From assembly GCF_016428645.1 (NCBI RefSeq), contig NZ_JAELXW010000052.1, forward strand, positions 1 through 62,779: a stretch of 62,779 nucleotides of DNA. Reading direction: 5' to 3'. Position numbers and translations under genes: made by a program. This document shows, piece by piece, positions 53,544-62,744 of this stretch. The notes under the pieces were generated by a model, which was not told the origin of the DNA, made no database searches, and saw only the letters and a program-made list of their open reading frames with translations. Source of the DNA: Glycomyces salinus (GTDB taxonomy: Bacteria; Actinomycetota; Actinomycetes; Mycobacteriales; Micromonosporaceae). The number at the start of each line of letters is the position of its first letter. Positions within the stretch are counted from its first letter, which is position 1.

Positions 53544-54131
53544 TCAGCGGGCCAGAGCGGCGGTCAGGTTCCAGCGGGTGACCGCCTCGCGGCCGTGCTC
53601 GAAGCCCAGCGTCGAGACCGAGGCGGTCTCGATGGTGAAGATCCGGCCCTCGCGGGCGGGCTTGCCCAGCCAGCGGGCCGCCGCGACCCGCAGGCTGTGG
53701 CCGTGGGCCACGAACGCCACGTCGCCCTCCTCGAGGAGCGGCCGCGCCTCGTCGATGACCCGGTCGAGGCGCTCCTCCACCTCGTCAGCGGACTCGCCGC
53801 CTGGGCCCCGGCCGCCGCCGGTCCAGATCGTCCAGTCCGGATCGTCCCGCCGGATCTGCTCCGAGGTCAGGCCCTCGTACTCGCCGTAGGCCCATTCGGC
53901 CAGGTCCGGCTTGACCGCGTCGACCTCCAGGCCCGCCAGCTCCGCGGTCCTCGTTGCCCGCTTGCGCGGGCTCGACCAGACCGCGGCGAAATCCCGGTTC
54001 GAGAGCATGGGCCCCATCGCTTTTGCCTGCGCCGCACCGTGTTCGGTCAGGTCCAGGTCGGTCACCGAGGTGTGCCGGCCGGTCGCCGACCAGGTCGTCT
54101 CCCCGTGGCGGACCAGCACGATCTCTCCCAT
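53544..54131 (-). CDS. Histidine phosphatase family protein
   Basis: 195 aa. Catalytic LVRHGETTWS with the phospho-histidine, SSPRKRATRTAEL, E in EWAYGEYEGL and second H in FVAHGHSLR. Probably a phosphoglycerate mutase-like phosphatase. TAGGGT lies 7 nt before ATG. Its 5' end overlaps egtD by 70 bp. Confidence 0.92.
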   Translation of the reverse strand: MGEIVLVRHGETTWSATGRHTSVTDLDLTEHGAAQAKAMGPMLSNRDFAAVWSSPRKRATRTAELAGLEVDAVKPDLAEWAYGEYEGLTSEQIRRDDPDWTIWTGGGRGPGGESADEVEERLDRVIDEARPLLEEGDVAFVAHGHSLRVAAARWLGKPAREGRIFTIETASVSTLGFEHGREAVTRWNLTAALAR

Positions 54132-55129
54132 GCGCGCCACCCTAACCCGATTCGGGCGAGGAAGAGGCCGAAGTAGTCCTCGGCGTCGCGCCAGCAGTGC
54201 TCGGGGACGAATCCCGCCGCGGCCAGTTCCTCCTCGAGTTCGCCGCGGCCGAACTTGGAGGAGATGCCGGTGCGGATCTCCTCGCCGACCTCGAAGCTGA
54301 TGTCCAGCTCGATCGCGGCCAGGTCGACCCTCATCGGCTTCAGCGCGCGCAGCCGCATGTCGATCGTCGAGTTCGCGCTGTCCCACATGGCGATGTGCTC
54401 GAAGTTCTCCGGCTCGAAGTCGGCGTCGAGCCGGTGGTTGAGCACGTGCAGCACGTTCCGGTTCAGCTCGGCCGAGGCCCCGGCCGCGTCGTTGTAGGCG
54501 GCGAGGATCACCTCGGTGTCCTTGACCAGGTCCGCCCCGACCATGAACCAGTCGCCCGGGCGCAGCGCCTCGCGCAGGTCCTGCAGGAACTGGCGGCGCT
54601 CCATGCCGGTGAAGTTGCCGAACGTCCCGCCCAGGAACCCCACGAGCCTCGGCCCGCCGCTGTCCGGGAGGTGCTCCAGGTGCCGGGTGAAGTCGCCCAC
54701 GATGCCGCCGAGCTCGATGCCGGGGTAGGCCGCGGCCAGGTCGATCATGACCTCGCGCACCGCTCCGGCCGCGACGTCGAAGGGCCAGAACGAGGCCAGG
54801 CGGCCCCCGGCGGCCAGCTCATCGAGCACCACCCGGATCTTCTCGGCCGAGCCCGCGCCCAATTCGACGACCGTGACCGGATCGCCCGCGGCCCCGACCG
54901 CCGCCGCTATCCGGTCGGCGCGGCCGGTCAGGATCTCCCGCTCGCACCTGGTCGGGTAGTACTCCGGTTGCCGGGTCAGCTCGTTGAACAGGGCCGACCC
55001 GCGACCGTCGTAGTGCAGCCGCATCGGCAGGTGCTTCGGGTGCGAGGTCAGCCCGCGCCGCGCGTCGAAGCGCAGCGCGGCGCCCAGGTCCTCCTCGTCG
55101 AGGCAGACTCTCAGTTCCGGTTCCGGCAC
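54062..55129 (-). CDS. egtD: L-histidine N-alpha-methyltransferase
   Basis: Makes hercynine, the first step of ergothioneine synthesis; 355 aa. Motifs: RQPEYYPTRCEREIL, SAM site ELGAGSAEKI, GGTFGNFTGMERRQFL. GTG start with TAAGAT 6 nt upstream. The frame runs about 25 residues past the usual end (YFGLFLARIGLG) into the phosphatase gene. egtA, B, C and E are absent from the window. Confidence 0.92.
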   Translation of the reverse strand: MPEPELRVCLDEEDLGAALRFDARRGLTSHPKHLPMRLHYDGRGSALFNELTRQPEYYPTRCEREILTGRADRIAAAVGAAGDPVTVVELGAGSAEKIRVVLDELAAGGRLASFWPFDVAAGAVREVMIDLAAAYPGIELGGIVGDFTRHLEHLPDSGGPRLVGFLGGTFGNFTGMERRQFLQDLREALRPGDWFMVGADLVKDTEVILAAYNDAAGASAELNRNVLHVLNHRLDADFEPENFEHIAMWDSANSTIDMRLRALKPMRVDLAAIELDISFEVGEEIRTGISSKFGRGELEEELAAAGFVPEHCWRDAEDYFGLFLARIGLGWRAWERSCWSATGRRPGRRPAGTPR

Positions 55130-55138
55130 AGAACGATC

Positions 55139-56035
55139 TTACGGCGCGCCGGGCACCGTGCAGGCCTGCGCCGCGATCTGGCTCGCATACCGCAGCGCGG
55201 CCGCGACCACCGTCTTGTTGCCCCACGCGGCGAACCGGTCGCGCCGCATCCAGCCCGCCGAGGTCAGCCAGCCCAGGACCCCGGAGGTGAACGTGTCGCC
55301 CGCCCCGATCGTGTCGGCGATCTCGACCTGCGGCGCGTCCATCTCGGTGACGTGCTTCTTGTGGAAGGCCACCGAACCGGCGTCGCCGAGGGTCACCACG
55401 ACCAGGTGCGGCCCCAGTTCGAGCCATTCGTAGGCGACCTTGTCGACGTCGGTGTCCGGGTAGATCTGCGCCAGGTCCCGCTCGGAGACCCGTACCAGGT
55501 CCGACAGGCCCACCAGGCGCTCGGTCCGCTCCTTGACCCGGTCGGCCGCGCCCATCGCGCTGAGCCGGATGTTCGGGTCGAACGAGACCGGCACCGCCCG
55601 CCGGGAGCGGTTGATCCAGTCCTCGAGGATCTTCGCCGACGGTTCGATGTAGGCCGCCAGGGACCCGAAGTGGATCACGTCGACCCGGTTCGGGTCGGGC
55701 TGCGGCAGTTCCTTGTCGCTCCAAGCGAAGTCGGCCGTGCCGGTGGTCCAGAAGTCGAACGCGGCGTTCCCGTCCTCGTCGACCACGGCCAGCGCCAGCG
55801 TCGAGGACAGCTCGGTCCGCTCCAGATAGTCGCGCTTCACCCCGGTCGCGATGTGGCGCCGCCACACCTGCCTGCCGAAGTGGTCGCCGCCGACGGATCC
55901 GACCAGCGCGGTGGGCACCCCGCGTCTGGCCAGCGCCACCGCCACGTTCGCGGGCCCGCCGCCGCAGGTCGGACGGAGCTGGCCGCCCGGTGCGGGCACG
56001 AGGTCGATCACGTTCTCGCCGGCCACGAGAATCAA
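55139..56035 (-). CDS. PfkB-family carbohydrate kinase
   Basis: 298 aa. GENVIDLVP at the start, GGGPANVAVALARRG for sugar binding, and catalytic DTIGAGDTFTSG. Likely a fructokinase or related sugar kinase. TTG 56035 with AAGGAG 7 nt upstream. Lies 9 bp upstream of egtD, so they may be cotranscribed. Confidence 0.9.
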   Translation of the reverse strand: MILVAGENVIDLVPAPGGQLRPTCGGGPANVAVALARRGVPTALVGSVGGDHFGRQVWRRHIATGVKRDYLERTELSSTLALAVVDEDGNAAFDFWTTGTADFAWSDKELPQPDPNRVDVIHFGSLAAYIEPSAKILEDWINRSRRAVPVSFDPNIRLSAMGAADRVKERTERLVGLSDLVRVSERDLAQIYPDTDVDKVAYEWLELGPHLVVVTLGDAGSVAFHKKHVTEMDAPQVEIADTIGAGDTFTSGVLGWLTSAGWMRRDRFAAWGNKTVVAAALRYASQIAAQACTVPGAP

Positions 56036-56062
56036 GGCGGACTCCTTCTTAATATGGGGAGC

Positions 56063-56605
56063 ATGTCCAGCAATGACCCTAAGGTTACGGGGGAGCCGAC
56101 CAGGCGCCCCAAGCAGCGTCGCATGCGCGACATGGCGATGTCGATGGCGGTGCTGCTGGTGCCGTTGGGAATCTTCTTCGCGCTCTGGGACTGGGCCTCC
56201 GAGGACCGGCAGGTCAGCGTCGCCGACACCTCCGAGGACTACCTCACCGCCGAGAGCCTCGGCCTGGAGGTGATCCGGCCGGACCTGTCCGAGGACTGGA
56301 AGCCGATCTCCAGCGCGCTCGACGCCGGCGAGGAGTCGATCATGCTGCGGACCGGCTGGTACTCGCCCGACGGCGGCGGACTCCAACTGGTGCAGACCAC
56401 CGGCGACCCGTCCGAGGTCTACGAGCAGATCGACGGCGGCGGCCGCGAGGTCGAGGCCGGCGGCGTCCTGTGGTCGGCCTACGACACCGACGACGGCGAA
56501 GCCTGGGCGACCGAGCTGGCCGGAACGAACGTCGTGCTGACGGCCGACGCCGACGGCGCCGCCGAACTGCCCGAACTCGCCGAGGGCGTAGCGGCCGGGC
56601 TCTGA
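56063..56605 (+). CDS. DUF4245 family protein
   Basis: 180 aa. A short basic N terminus and one membrane helix (AMSMAVLLVPLGIFFALWDW) precede an extracytoplasmic domain, as in DUF4245. An ATG at 56054 is also in frame. Function unknown. Confidence 0.8.
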   Translation: MSSNDPKVTGEPTRRPKQRRMRDMAMSMAVLLVPLGIFFALWDWASEDRQVSVADTSEDYLTAESLGLEVIRPDLSEDWKPISSALDAGEESIMLRTGWYSPDGGGLQLVQTTGDPSEVYEQIDGGGREVEAGGVLWSAYDTDDGEAWATELAGTNVVLTADADGAAELPELAEGVAAGL

Positions 56606-56614
56606 TCCGGCGGC

Positions 56615-56830
56615 CTACTCGTCTTCGGCCGCTTCCTCCCCGTCCCCGGTGCGGGCGGCGATGCGCTCCCGCGCGCCCTCCAGGTGGTCCTGGCACAGGT
56701 CGGCCAGCTCCTCGCCGCGCTCCCAGAGCTTCAGCGACTCCTCGAGGGTCGCCCCGCCCGCTTCCAGGCGCTCGACCGTGGCGACCAGCTCGGCACGGGC
56801 TTCCTCGTAGGTGAGGTTCTCGTCGGTCAT
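56615..56830 (-). CDS. xseB: Exodeoxyribonuclease VII small subunit
   Basis: 71 aa. LTYEEARAELVATVERLEAGGATLEESLKLWERGEEL is diagnostic when read across residues 6-42 (family helix pair). Start 56830 has AGGGAGGAAACC upstream. In most genomes it follows or overlaps xseA; here about 1.68 kb of an IscB element separates them. Confidence 0.9.
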   Translation of the reverse strand: MTDENLTYEEARAELVATVERLEAGGATLEESLKLWERGEELADLCQDHLEGARERIAARTGDGEEAAEDE

Positions 56831-56929
56831 TGGTTTCCTCCCTTGGTTGTCCCGGCCTGTGGCCGGATGGAAATCATGCTGCTGCAAGGCAGGGAATGGA
56901 GTGTGGAGCTGCCTCTGGGTGGCTCACTC

Positions 56930-58456
56930 TCAGGAGGAGCATTCCTCCTTGGCGACCGCGTAGGTGTAGCCATCTCCGCGTTGAAGCAGACGTAGATTCC
57001 GGTGGGAGGTCTTGACTGGACCGGCAGCAGTTCGCACGGTATGGCTGCCGCAGCTGCGGACTACGACACGCCCCCTATAATGCCCGGCATACTTACCCTT
57101 CGGGACGACCGCTCGGACAAGGTCACCGGTTGCGAACCCGAAGAAGGTCTTGGTGCGAGGCATGCGAAGCCGGGGGAACCCGTGCTGGTCAGGGCTGGTT
57201 CGAGCGTATCTGCCGCGTCCACTGCATCGTGCAATGAGAACTTCCATGACCATCTCGGTGACTTTGTCGAGCTTGCCGACATGCAGGGCATCCAGCGTGT
57301 GCGACTTAGCCGCGCCGGACTGTTGCCGGTTCCACTTGGTGCGGCCGCCACTTCCCACACCGGTGGGGAGTCGGGCTTCGATGGTGCGCCACAGCGCCCA
57401 GCGGGTGGCCTGAACCGCTGCCGGGTCCCGCAGCGGTGCCTTGGCTCGCTGGAGGATCCGTTCGGCCCGGTCAGGGGCGAACTCGCGCAAATCCTGACTG
57501 CCCTTGGCCTGGTTGCACGGCACACACGCCAATACCAGGTTCGAGACTCGGTCCGAGCCGCCCCGAGATCGCGGATGAACATGGTCGATGTTGAGCGGCA
57601 CACCGGTGGCATCGCAGTAGGAGCAAACACGGTCAAACTTCGCCAGCAGGTACTCCCGAACCTCGTAGCCATGTAGAGTGCCCTGTTGGTATTCGGCTCC
57701 CTCCAAAGACCGTCCGGCGCTGATGGCGTGGGTATCGAACGCGACACGTTCCACGTGCACTTTCCGGACCGGCGCCCAACGCGATAGCCGATCCACCCAC
57801 GTCATGGTGGTCTCGACACGATGCCGAAGCGATGGCGCGATCCACCCCTTCGGCCGGGCACGATTGGCGAACCGGGGAGCCCGATACCGCAGATTCGAAC
57901 TCCTGCGCCGTCTCCTGTAGTTGGACCGCTGATCCAGTTTCTTTCCGATGGCCGGCCCCCGGTGGTCGACCTGAATGGCATACCGGCCGCGTCGCTCACC
58001 CCCGTCGGCCGTGAACACGCTGATGCCGGTGTGCTTGCTGCCAGGGTCGATACCGGCCTCCACCCCATCCACTTGTGAATCTGAGACCGTGCGGTCCTTC
58101 AACCTGATCACGAATGGGGTATGGCGGGCCACCACTGCCCGCCCGGACTTCAGCAGCTTTCGCGCCCTTGCGGGCGTCGTCGGCTGCAACGGTGAGCCGT
58201 GCATGTCGAGCACGAATACCGCTGGGTGCCGCTCACGCGGCCGCTCCCCGGCCCTTGCGGGCACGGGGGTGACGCCGTCGATGGCAGGTGAACCACCGAC
58301 AGTCTCCCCTCGACCATGTTGGAAACCAGGTGCCAGTACGGCGTCCACGTCCCGTTTCGTCCCTGCTTCCGGGTTGTCTGCTGACACGGATTCCAGAGCA
58401 GCCTGCTGAGGAAGCACAGGCTGGTGGGTCTGCTGTCCTGTATCCAACGTAGCCAT
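56930..58456 (-). CDS. iscB: IscB RNA-guided HNH/RuvC nuclease
   Basis: 508 aa from ATG 58456 (perfect AGGAGGTGATC upstream). PLMP region from about 81 (FVLDMHGSPLQPTTPARARK), RuvC-I D137 (GIDPGSKHTGI), Arg-rich bridge helix (SNYRRRRRSSNLRYR), RuvC-II E236 (VHVERVAFD), HNH with zinc cysteines 278/281 and 311/314, D291-H292 and N306, RuvC-III H386/D389 (SHTLDALHVG). All catalytic residues are present, so it should be active with an omega RNA. The first 80 residues are not part of canonical IscB and overlap the expected RNA region. Confidence 0.93.
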   Translation of the reverse strand: MATLDTGQQTHQPVLPQQAALESVSADNPEAGTKRDVDAVLAPGFQHGRGETVGGSPAIDGVTPVPARAGERPRERHPAVFVLDMHGSPLQPTTPARARKLLKSGRAVVARHTPFVIRLKDRTVSDSQVDGVEAGIDPGSKHTGISVFTADGGERRGRYAIQVDHRGPAIGKKLDQRSNYRRRRRSSNLRYRAPRFANRARPKGWIAPSLRHRVETTMTWVDRLSRWAPVRKVHVERVAFDTHAISAGRSLEGAEYQQGTLHGYEVREYLLAKFDRVCSYCDATGVPLNIDHVHPRSRGGSDRVSNLVLACVPCNQAKGSQDLREFAPDRAERILQRAKAPLRDPAAVQATRWALWRTIEARLPTGVGSGGRTKWNRQQSGAAKSHTLDALHVGKLDKVTEMVMEVLIARCSGRGRYARTSPDQHGFPRLRMPRTKTFFGFATGDLVRAVVPKGKYAGHYRGRVVVRSCGSHTVRTAAGPVKTSHRNLRLLQRGDGYTYAVAKEECSS

Positions 58457-58509
58457 CGAGATCACCTCCTACAGTGATGGCTCGGTCTGGTCACTCCGAC
58501 CCGTCCCGT
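58216..58509 (-). ncRNA. Predicted HEARO/omega RNA of IscB
   Basis: Omega RNAs of IscB are encoded directly 5' of the conserved coding part. Between the xseA stop and the PLMP region there are about 290 nt, the right size, with stems such as GTCCC-N7-GGGAC (58503-58519). The span also codes for the odd 80-residue IscB extension. Structure not folded here. Confidence 0.5.
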
Positions 58510-59784
58510 TCATTGGGACGAATCCCTACCCGAAGGCCGGGAAGCGAGTGACTCCTCCTTCTCGGTGACCGCCGCGGTCAGGCTTCCCGCGGCCAGTCGG
58601 ACTCGGATGTGCTCACCGGCGTCGGCGGCGTCGCGCAGGACCGCGCCGGACTGGGCGTCCTGCGCGATCGCGTAGCCGCGGTCGAGTGTGGACTGGGGGG
58701 AGAGGGTGCGCAGTCGCGCCCGCAGGTGCTCCAGGTCGTCGATCGAGCGCTCCAGGCGGGACTGGACGCGCGAGCGCATCCGGTGGACGAGGTTGTCCAC
58801 CGCCTCGGCGCGGGTGTCGAGCATGGACTCGGGGCGGGCCAGGACCGGCCGGGCCCGGATCGCCTCGATGTCGGCGGCGGCCTTGTCGAGCCGCGCCAGC
58901 AGCGTCTGCCGCAGCCGCGTGCGGCTGATGTTGAGGCCGCGCTGCTCCTCGGCCAGATCGGGGACGACCTTCTTGCCGGCCTCGGTGGGCGTCGAGGCCC
59001 GCCAGTCGGCGACGTAGTCGAGGATCGGCGTGTCCGGCTCGTGGCCGATCGCCGAGACCACCGGTGTGGTCGCCTCGGCCACGGCCCGGCACAGGGTCTC
59101 GTCGGAGAACGGCAGCAGGTCCTCCATCGAGCCGCCGCCGCGGGCGATGATGATGACCTCGATGTCGGGGTCGGCGTCCAGTTCGGCCAGCGCCGCGCAC
59201 ACCTCGGGCACGGCCCGGGTCCCCTGGACGGCGACCTCCCTGACCTCGAAGTCGGCGGCCGGCAGGCGCACCTTGGCGTTCTTGAGCACGTCGCGCATCG
59301 CGTCGGAGGCCCGGCCGGTGACCAGGCCGATCCGATAGGGCAGGAACGGCAGCGGCTTCTTTCGCTCGGCGGCGAACAGGCCCTCGGCGGCCAGGAGCTT
59401 CTTGAGCCGCTCCAGCCGCGCCAGCAGCTCCCCGAGGCCGACCTGCCGGATCTCCCGCAGATGCAGCGAGAGCGAGCCGTTCCTGTCCCACCACTGCGGC
59501 TGGGCGCGGACGACGACCTGCGCGCCGTCGCGCAGCGGCGGCTCGGCCGCGGCGCTGGCGCCGGTGAAGTCCACGACCCGCATCGACACCTCGGCGGAAG
59601 GGTCGCGCAGCGTCAGGTAGACGGTGCGGCCGCGGCGGCTGATCTCGGTGATCTGCCCCTCCGTCCACACCTCGCCCAGGCGCGCGATCCAGTCGCCGAT
59701 CTTCTTGGAGACCACCCGCAGGGGCCAGGGGTTCTCGGCGCTCATGGGCGCGTCGGGTCCGGTTCGTGGCGCGGCGTCGGTCAC
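58510..59784 (-). CDS. xseA: Exodeoxyribonuclease VII large subunit
   Basis: 424 aa. N-terminal OB fold (VWTEGQITEISRRGRTVYLTLRD), catalytic core with GLVTGRASDAMRDVL, VIIIARGGGSMEDLLPFSDE and SAIGHEPDTPI. Degrades single-stranded DNA with XseB. GTG start with TAGGCT 6 nt upstream. The C terminus (EKEESLASRPSGRDSSQ) is polar and ends exactly at the ATGA that borders the IscB element. Confidence 0.94.
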   Translation of the reverse strand: MTDAAPRTGPDAPMSAENPWPLRVVSKKIGDWIARLGEVWTEGQITEISRRGRTVYLTLRDPSAEVSMRVVDFTGASAAAEPPLRDGAQVVVRAQPQWWDRNGSLSLHLREIRQVGLGELLARLERLKKLLAAEGLFAAERKKPLPFLPYRIGLVTGRASDAMRDVLKNAKVRLPAADFEVREVAVQGTRAVPEVCAALAELDADPDIEVIIIARGGGSMEDLLPFSDETLCRAVAEATTPVVSAIGHEPDTPILDYVADWRASTPTEAGKKVVPDLAEEQRGLNISRTRLRQTLLARLDKAAADIEAIRARPVLARPESMLDTRAEAVDNLVHRMRSRVQSRLERSIDDLEHLRARLRTLSPQSTLDRGYAIAQDAQSGAVLRDAADAGEHIRVRLAAGSLTAAVTEKEESLASRPSGRDSSQ

Positions 59785-59805
59785 GAACTCAGCCTAACCG
59801 CAGGC

Positions 59806-59834
59806 TGTGACAATGCCCGGAAGCCCGTTACGAT
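59806..59834 (+). promoter_or_regulatory. Leaderless promoter of ispH
   Basis: TGTGAC (59806-59811) and TACGAT (59829-59834) are spaced by 17 bp, with the GTG start 6 nt after the -10 box, so transcription should begin at or next to the start codon. Confidence 0.6.
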
Positions 59835-59840
59835 CGAGGC

Positions 59841-60803
59841 GTGGTGGACCCCAAGCGAGTATTGCTGGCCAAGCCGCGCGGTTACTGCGCGGGCGTGGAC
59901 CGAGCCGTGGAGACCGTGGAGAAGGCATTGGAGCTCTACGGCGCTCCGGTGTACGTGCGCAAGGAGATCGTGCACAACCGGCACGTGGTCGACACCCTCC
60001 GGGAACGGGGCGCGGTCTTCGTCGAGGAGAACGAGGAGGTCCCGCCGGGCTCGGTCGTGGTCTTCTCGGCCCACGGCGTGGCCCCGGAGGTCCACGAGCA
60101 GGCCGAGGCGCGCGACCTCAAGGCCATCGACGCGACCTGCCCGCTGGTGACCAAGGTCCACCAGGAGGCGCGGCGCTTCGCGCGCGACGACTACGACATC
60201 CTCCTGATCGGCCACGAGGGCCACGAGGAGGTCGTGGGCACCTCCGGCGAGGCCCCGGCCCACATCCAGCTGGTCGACGGGCCCGACTCGGTCGGCGACG
60301 TGGAGATCCGCGACCCCGAGAAGGTCGTGTGGCTCTCCCAGACGACCCTGTCGGTGGACGAGACCATGGAGACCGTCGACCGCCTCAAGAAGCGGCTGCC
60401 GATGCTCCAGGACCCGCCCAGCGACGACATCTGCTACGCCACCCAGAACCGGCAGCAGGTCGTCAAGCAGATCGCCCCCGACTGCGATGTGGTGATCGTG
60501 GTCGGTTCGGAGAACTCCTCGAACTCGAAGCGCCTGGTCGAGGTCGCCCTCCAGCACGGCGCGAAGTCCGGCCACCTGGTCGACTACGCCAGCGAGATCG
60601 ACCAGGAATGGCTGGACGGCGCGAGCACGGTCGGGGTGTCCTCGGGCGCCTCGGTCCCCGACAGCCTGGTCCAAGAAGTGCTGGACCGACTGGCCGAGCG
60701 CGGCTTCGGCGAGGTCGAGGAGGTCGAGCCGGTGACCGAGAAGATCACTTTCCAGCTCCCGCGCGAGCTGGTCAAGGACATGAAGGACGCTCAGTCGGCC
60801 TGA
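59841..60803 (+). CDS. ispH: 4-hydroxy-3-methylbut-2-enyl diphosphate reductase
   Basis: 320 aa [4Fe-4S] enzyme, last step of the MEP isoprenoid pathway. Cluster cysteines in [18 protein letters not shown] and [18 protein letters not shown] near the C-terminal half. Convergent with rmuC, overlapping by 13 bp. Confidence 0.95.
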   Translation: MVDPKRVLLAKPRGYCAGVDRAVETVEKALELYGAPVYVRKEIVHNRHVVDTLRERGAVFVEENEEVPPGSVVVFSAHGVAPEVHEQAEARDLKAIDATCPLVTKVHQEARRFARDDYDILLIGHEGHEEVVGTSGEAPAHIQLVDGPDSVGDVEIRDPEKVVWLSQTTLSVDETMETVDRLKKRLPMLQDPPSDDICYATQNRQQVVKQIAPDCDVVIVVGSENSSNSKRLVEVALQHGAKSGHLVDYASEIDQEWLDGASTVGVSSGASVPDSLVQEVLDRLAERGFGEVEEVEPVTEKITFQLPRELVKDMKDAQSA

Positions 60804-61918
60804 TCCCAGGTGGGCTTGCGGGCCGGGGTCACGACCGGTTCGAGCCGTTCGGGCTCGTCGGCGGCGATCTCCAGTTCGTTGAAGCGCCTGGCGGTCACCA
60901 GCAGGCGGGACTCGATGCTGGCCACGGCCGCGTTGTAGGAGTTCACCGCCGCGTCCAGCGAGCCGCCGAGCCTCGAGAAGTGCCCGGCGACCGTCGCCAG
61001 GCGCTCGTGCAGCTCGCGACCGAGCCGGTGGACCTCCTTGGCGTGCCGCGCCAGGGCCTCCTGCCTCCAGGTGTGGGCGACCGTGCGCAGCAGGACCATC
61101 AGCGTCGACGGTGAGGCCACGACCACCCCGCGCGCGAAGGCGTCCTCCAGCAGCACCGGGTCCGACCGCACCGCCGCGTCCAGGAAGGCGTCGGCGGGCA
61201 CGAACAGGACCACCATCTCGGGGGTGTCGTCGAAGGCCCTCCAGTACTCCTTGGCGGCCAGGGTCTCGACGTGCCGCCGCAGGTGCTTGGCGTGGGTCTT
61301 CAGCGCGACCTGGCGGGCCTCCTCGTCGTCGGACTCCAGGGCCTGGAGGTACGCCTGGAGCGGGGCCTTGGCGTCGACGACGATCGTCCGCTCCCCGGAG
61401 AGGCGCACCACCAGGTCGGGGCGCACGGCCCGGCCGTCGACCTCCCCGGCCTGCTGCTGGGAGAAGTCGCAGTGCTCGACCATCCCGGCCGACTCGACGA
61501 TGCGCCGCAGCTGCACCTCGCCCCACTGGCCCCTGACCTGCGGGGACTTGAGGGCCGACAGCAGCCGCCCGGTCTGGTCGCGCAGGTCCTCGGAGATGTC
61601 GGCGACCCCGGAGAGCTGGATGCGCAGCTGCGCGTAGGCGTCCAGGCGGGCCCTCTCGACGTCGCCGAGCCGGTTCTCGTAGCGGGCCAACGTATCGGCG
61701 ATCGGGGCCAGGACTTCGCCGACGGCCTGCCGGGAATGGTCGGTGGCCTGGTAGGCGACCGCGGTCAGCTTGGCCTCCAGGCGCTCCTCGTTGTCGGAGG
61801 CCGCGTCCAGGCGCGCCTGCGCCGCCGCCAGCTCGGCGGCCTGCCTGCTCCGCCCCGCGAACCATCCGGCGACCGCTCCGGCGGCCACGCACACCGCCGC
61901 CAATAGGACCCACGTCAT
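60791..61918 (-). CDS. rmuC: RmuC-family DNA recombination protein
   Basis: 375 aa. An N-terminal membrane helix and coiled coil (about 25-120) lead to the nuclease-like domain: [39 protein letters not shown], and [14 protein letters not shown]. RmuC limits inversions at short repeats in E. coli. TACACT lies 7 nt before ATG. Confidence 0.92.
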   Translation of the reverse strand: MTWVLLAAVCVAAGAVAGWFAGRSRQAAELAAAQARLDAASDNEERLEAKLTAVAYQATDHSRQAVGEVLAPIADTLARYENRLGDVERARLDAYAQLRIQLSGVADISEDLRDQTGRLLSALKSPQVRGQWGEVQLRRIVESAGMVEHCDFSQQQAGEVDGRAVRPDLVVRLSGERTIVVDAKAPLQAYLQALESDDEEARQVALKTHAKHLRRHVETLAAKEYWRAFDDTPEMVVLFVPADAFLDAAVRSDPVLLEDAFARGVVVASPSTLMVLLRTVAHTWRQEALARHAKEVHRLGRELHERLATVAGHFSRLGGSLDAAVNSYNAAVASIESRLLVTARRFNELEIAADEPERLEPVVTPARKPTWDQAD

Positions 61919-61959
61919 AGCGGCAAGTGTAAGTGCCAGGTCGCGGGTAGGCTCGGTAC

Positions 61960-62712
61960 ATGGGACTGTGGTTGACCTTGCTGGTGATCGCGATAGCGGT
62001 CATCGCCTTCGTGGTCTATTCCAACAAGAAGCGCGCCGAACGCGAGCTGGCCGACGCCGAGGCCGAGGCGCGCCGCCTCTACGAGCGGCTCGGGGGGCAG
62101 ACGATGAATCTGACCGCCCCGGGCGACAACCTCGCGGCCGGGCAGGCGCTTGCCGACGCCGGGGAGCGCTACACGGCGGCCGGGTCGCAATTGGACTCGG
62201 CAGCGAGCGTCCACCAGTACCGGCTGGCGGCCGAGACCGCCGTCGAGGGGCTCCACTACGTCCGCGCCGGTCGCGAGGCCATGGGCATCGACCCCGGGCC
62301 CGACGTGCCGCTCCTGCCGGGGCAGGCTCGCGCCGGATCGCTCAAGGAACCGGTCTCGGCCGAGGTCGAGGGCCAGGCGTACACCGGCTCTCCGAGCCCC
62401 ACCGCAGACAACCGCCACTACTACCCGGGCGGCAATGTGGACGGCAGGCCCGTGCCGTCCGGCTGGTACAACACGCCGTGGTGGAAGCCCGCGCTGGCCG
62501 GTGTCGGCGGGGCGCTGGTCGGCATGATGGTCATCGACGCGATGCTGATGCCCGCCTACGCGGGCGGCATGGTCGAGGGCGCCGCCGAGGACCCCGGCGC
62601 CGACGCCGGTGGTGACGCGGGTGCCGACGTGGGAGCGGAGGACACCGGTGACATGGGCGGAGACTTCGGGGGCGACATGGGTGGAGACTTCGGTGGAGGC
62701 TTCGACTTCTGA
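61960..62712 (+). CDS. Membrane protein with Gly-Asp-rich tail, unknown
   Basis: 250 aa. A membrane helix at 4-21 is followed by a helical stretch (RAERELADAEAEARRLYERL and a QALADAGERYTAAGSQL segment), then a second hydrophobic segment (about 172-195) and a tail of GGDxGADxG and MGGDFGGD repeats. TAGGCT lies 6 nt before ATG. Function unknown. Confidence 0.75.
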   Translation: MGLWLTLLVIAIAVIAFVVYSNKKRAERELADAEAEARRLYERLGGQTMNLTAPGDNLAAGQALADAGERYTAAGSQLDSAASVHQYRLAAETAVEGLHYVRAGREAMGIDPGPDVPLLPGQARAGSLKEPVSAEVEGQAYTGSPSPTADNRHYYPGGNVDGRPVPSGWYNTPWWKPALAGVGGALVGMMVIDAMLMPAYAGGMVEGAAEDPGADAGGDAGADVGAEDTGDMGGDFGGDMGGDFGGGFDF

Positions 62713-62744
62713 TCCGCGCCGGTAGGGCGCGGACCCGGACACGG

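Larger units (their letters stand above)
56831..58509 (-). mobile_element. IscB (HEARO-type) element inserted between xseA and xseB
   Basis: The segment lies between the ATGA containing the xseA stop (58513-58510) and the ATGA at the xseB start (56830-56827). It holds iscB and its probable guide-RNA region, and no transposase. HEARO/IscB elements are reported to insert at ATGA or GTGA, so one copy each side agrees. Ends are inferred from this and from the usual xseA-xseB overlap, not from an empty site. Confidence 0.6.

Noticed and set aside
56831-58509. IscB locus read as a Cas9 remnant or as a group I intron homing endonuclease
   Set aside because: PLMP, bridge helix and split RuvC around HNH identify IscB, there is no REC lobe or CRISPR array, and no intron splice context is needed because both flanking genes are intact.
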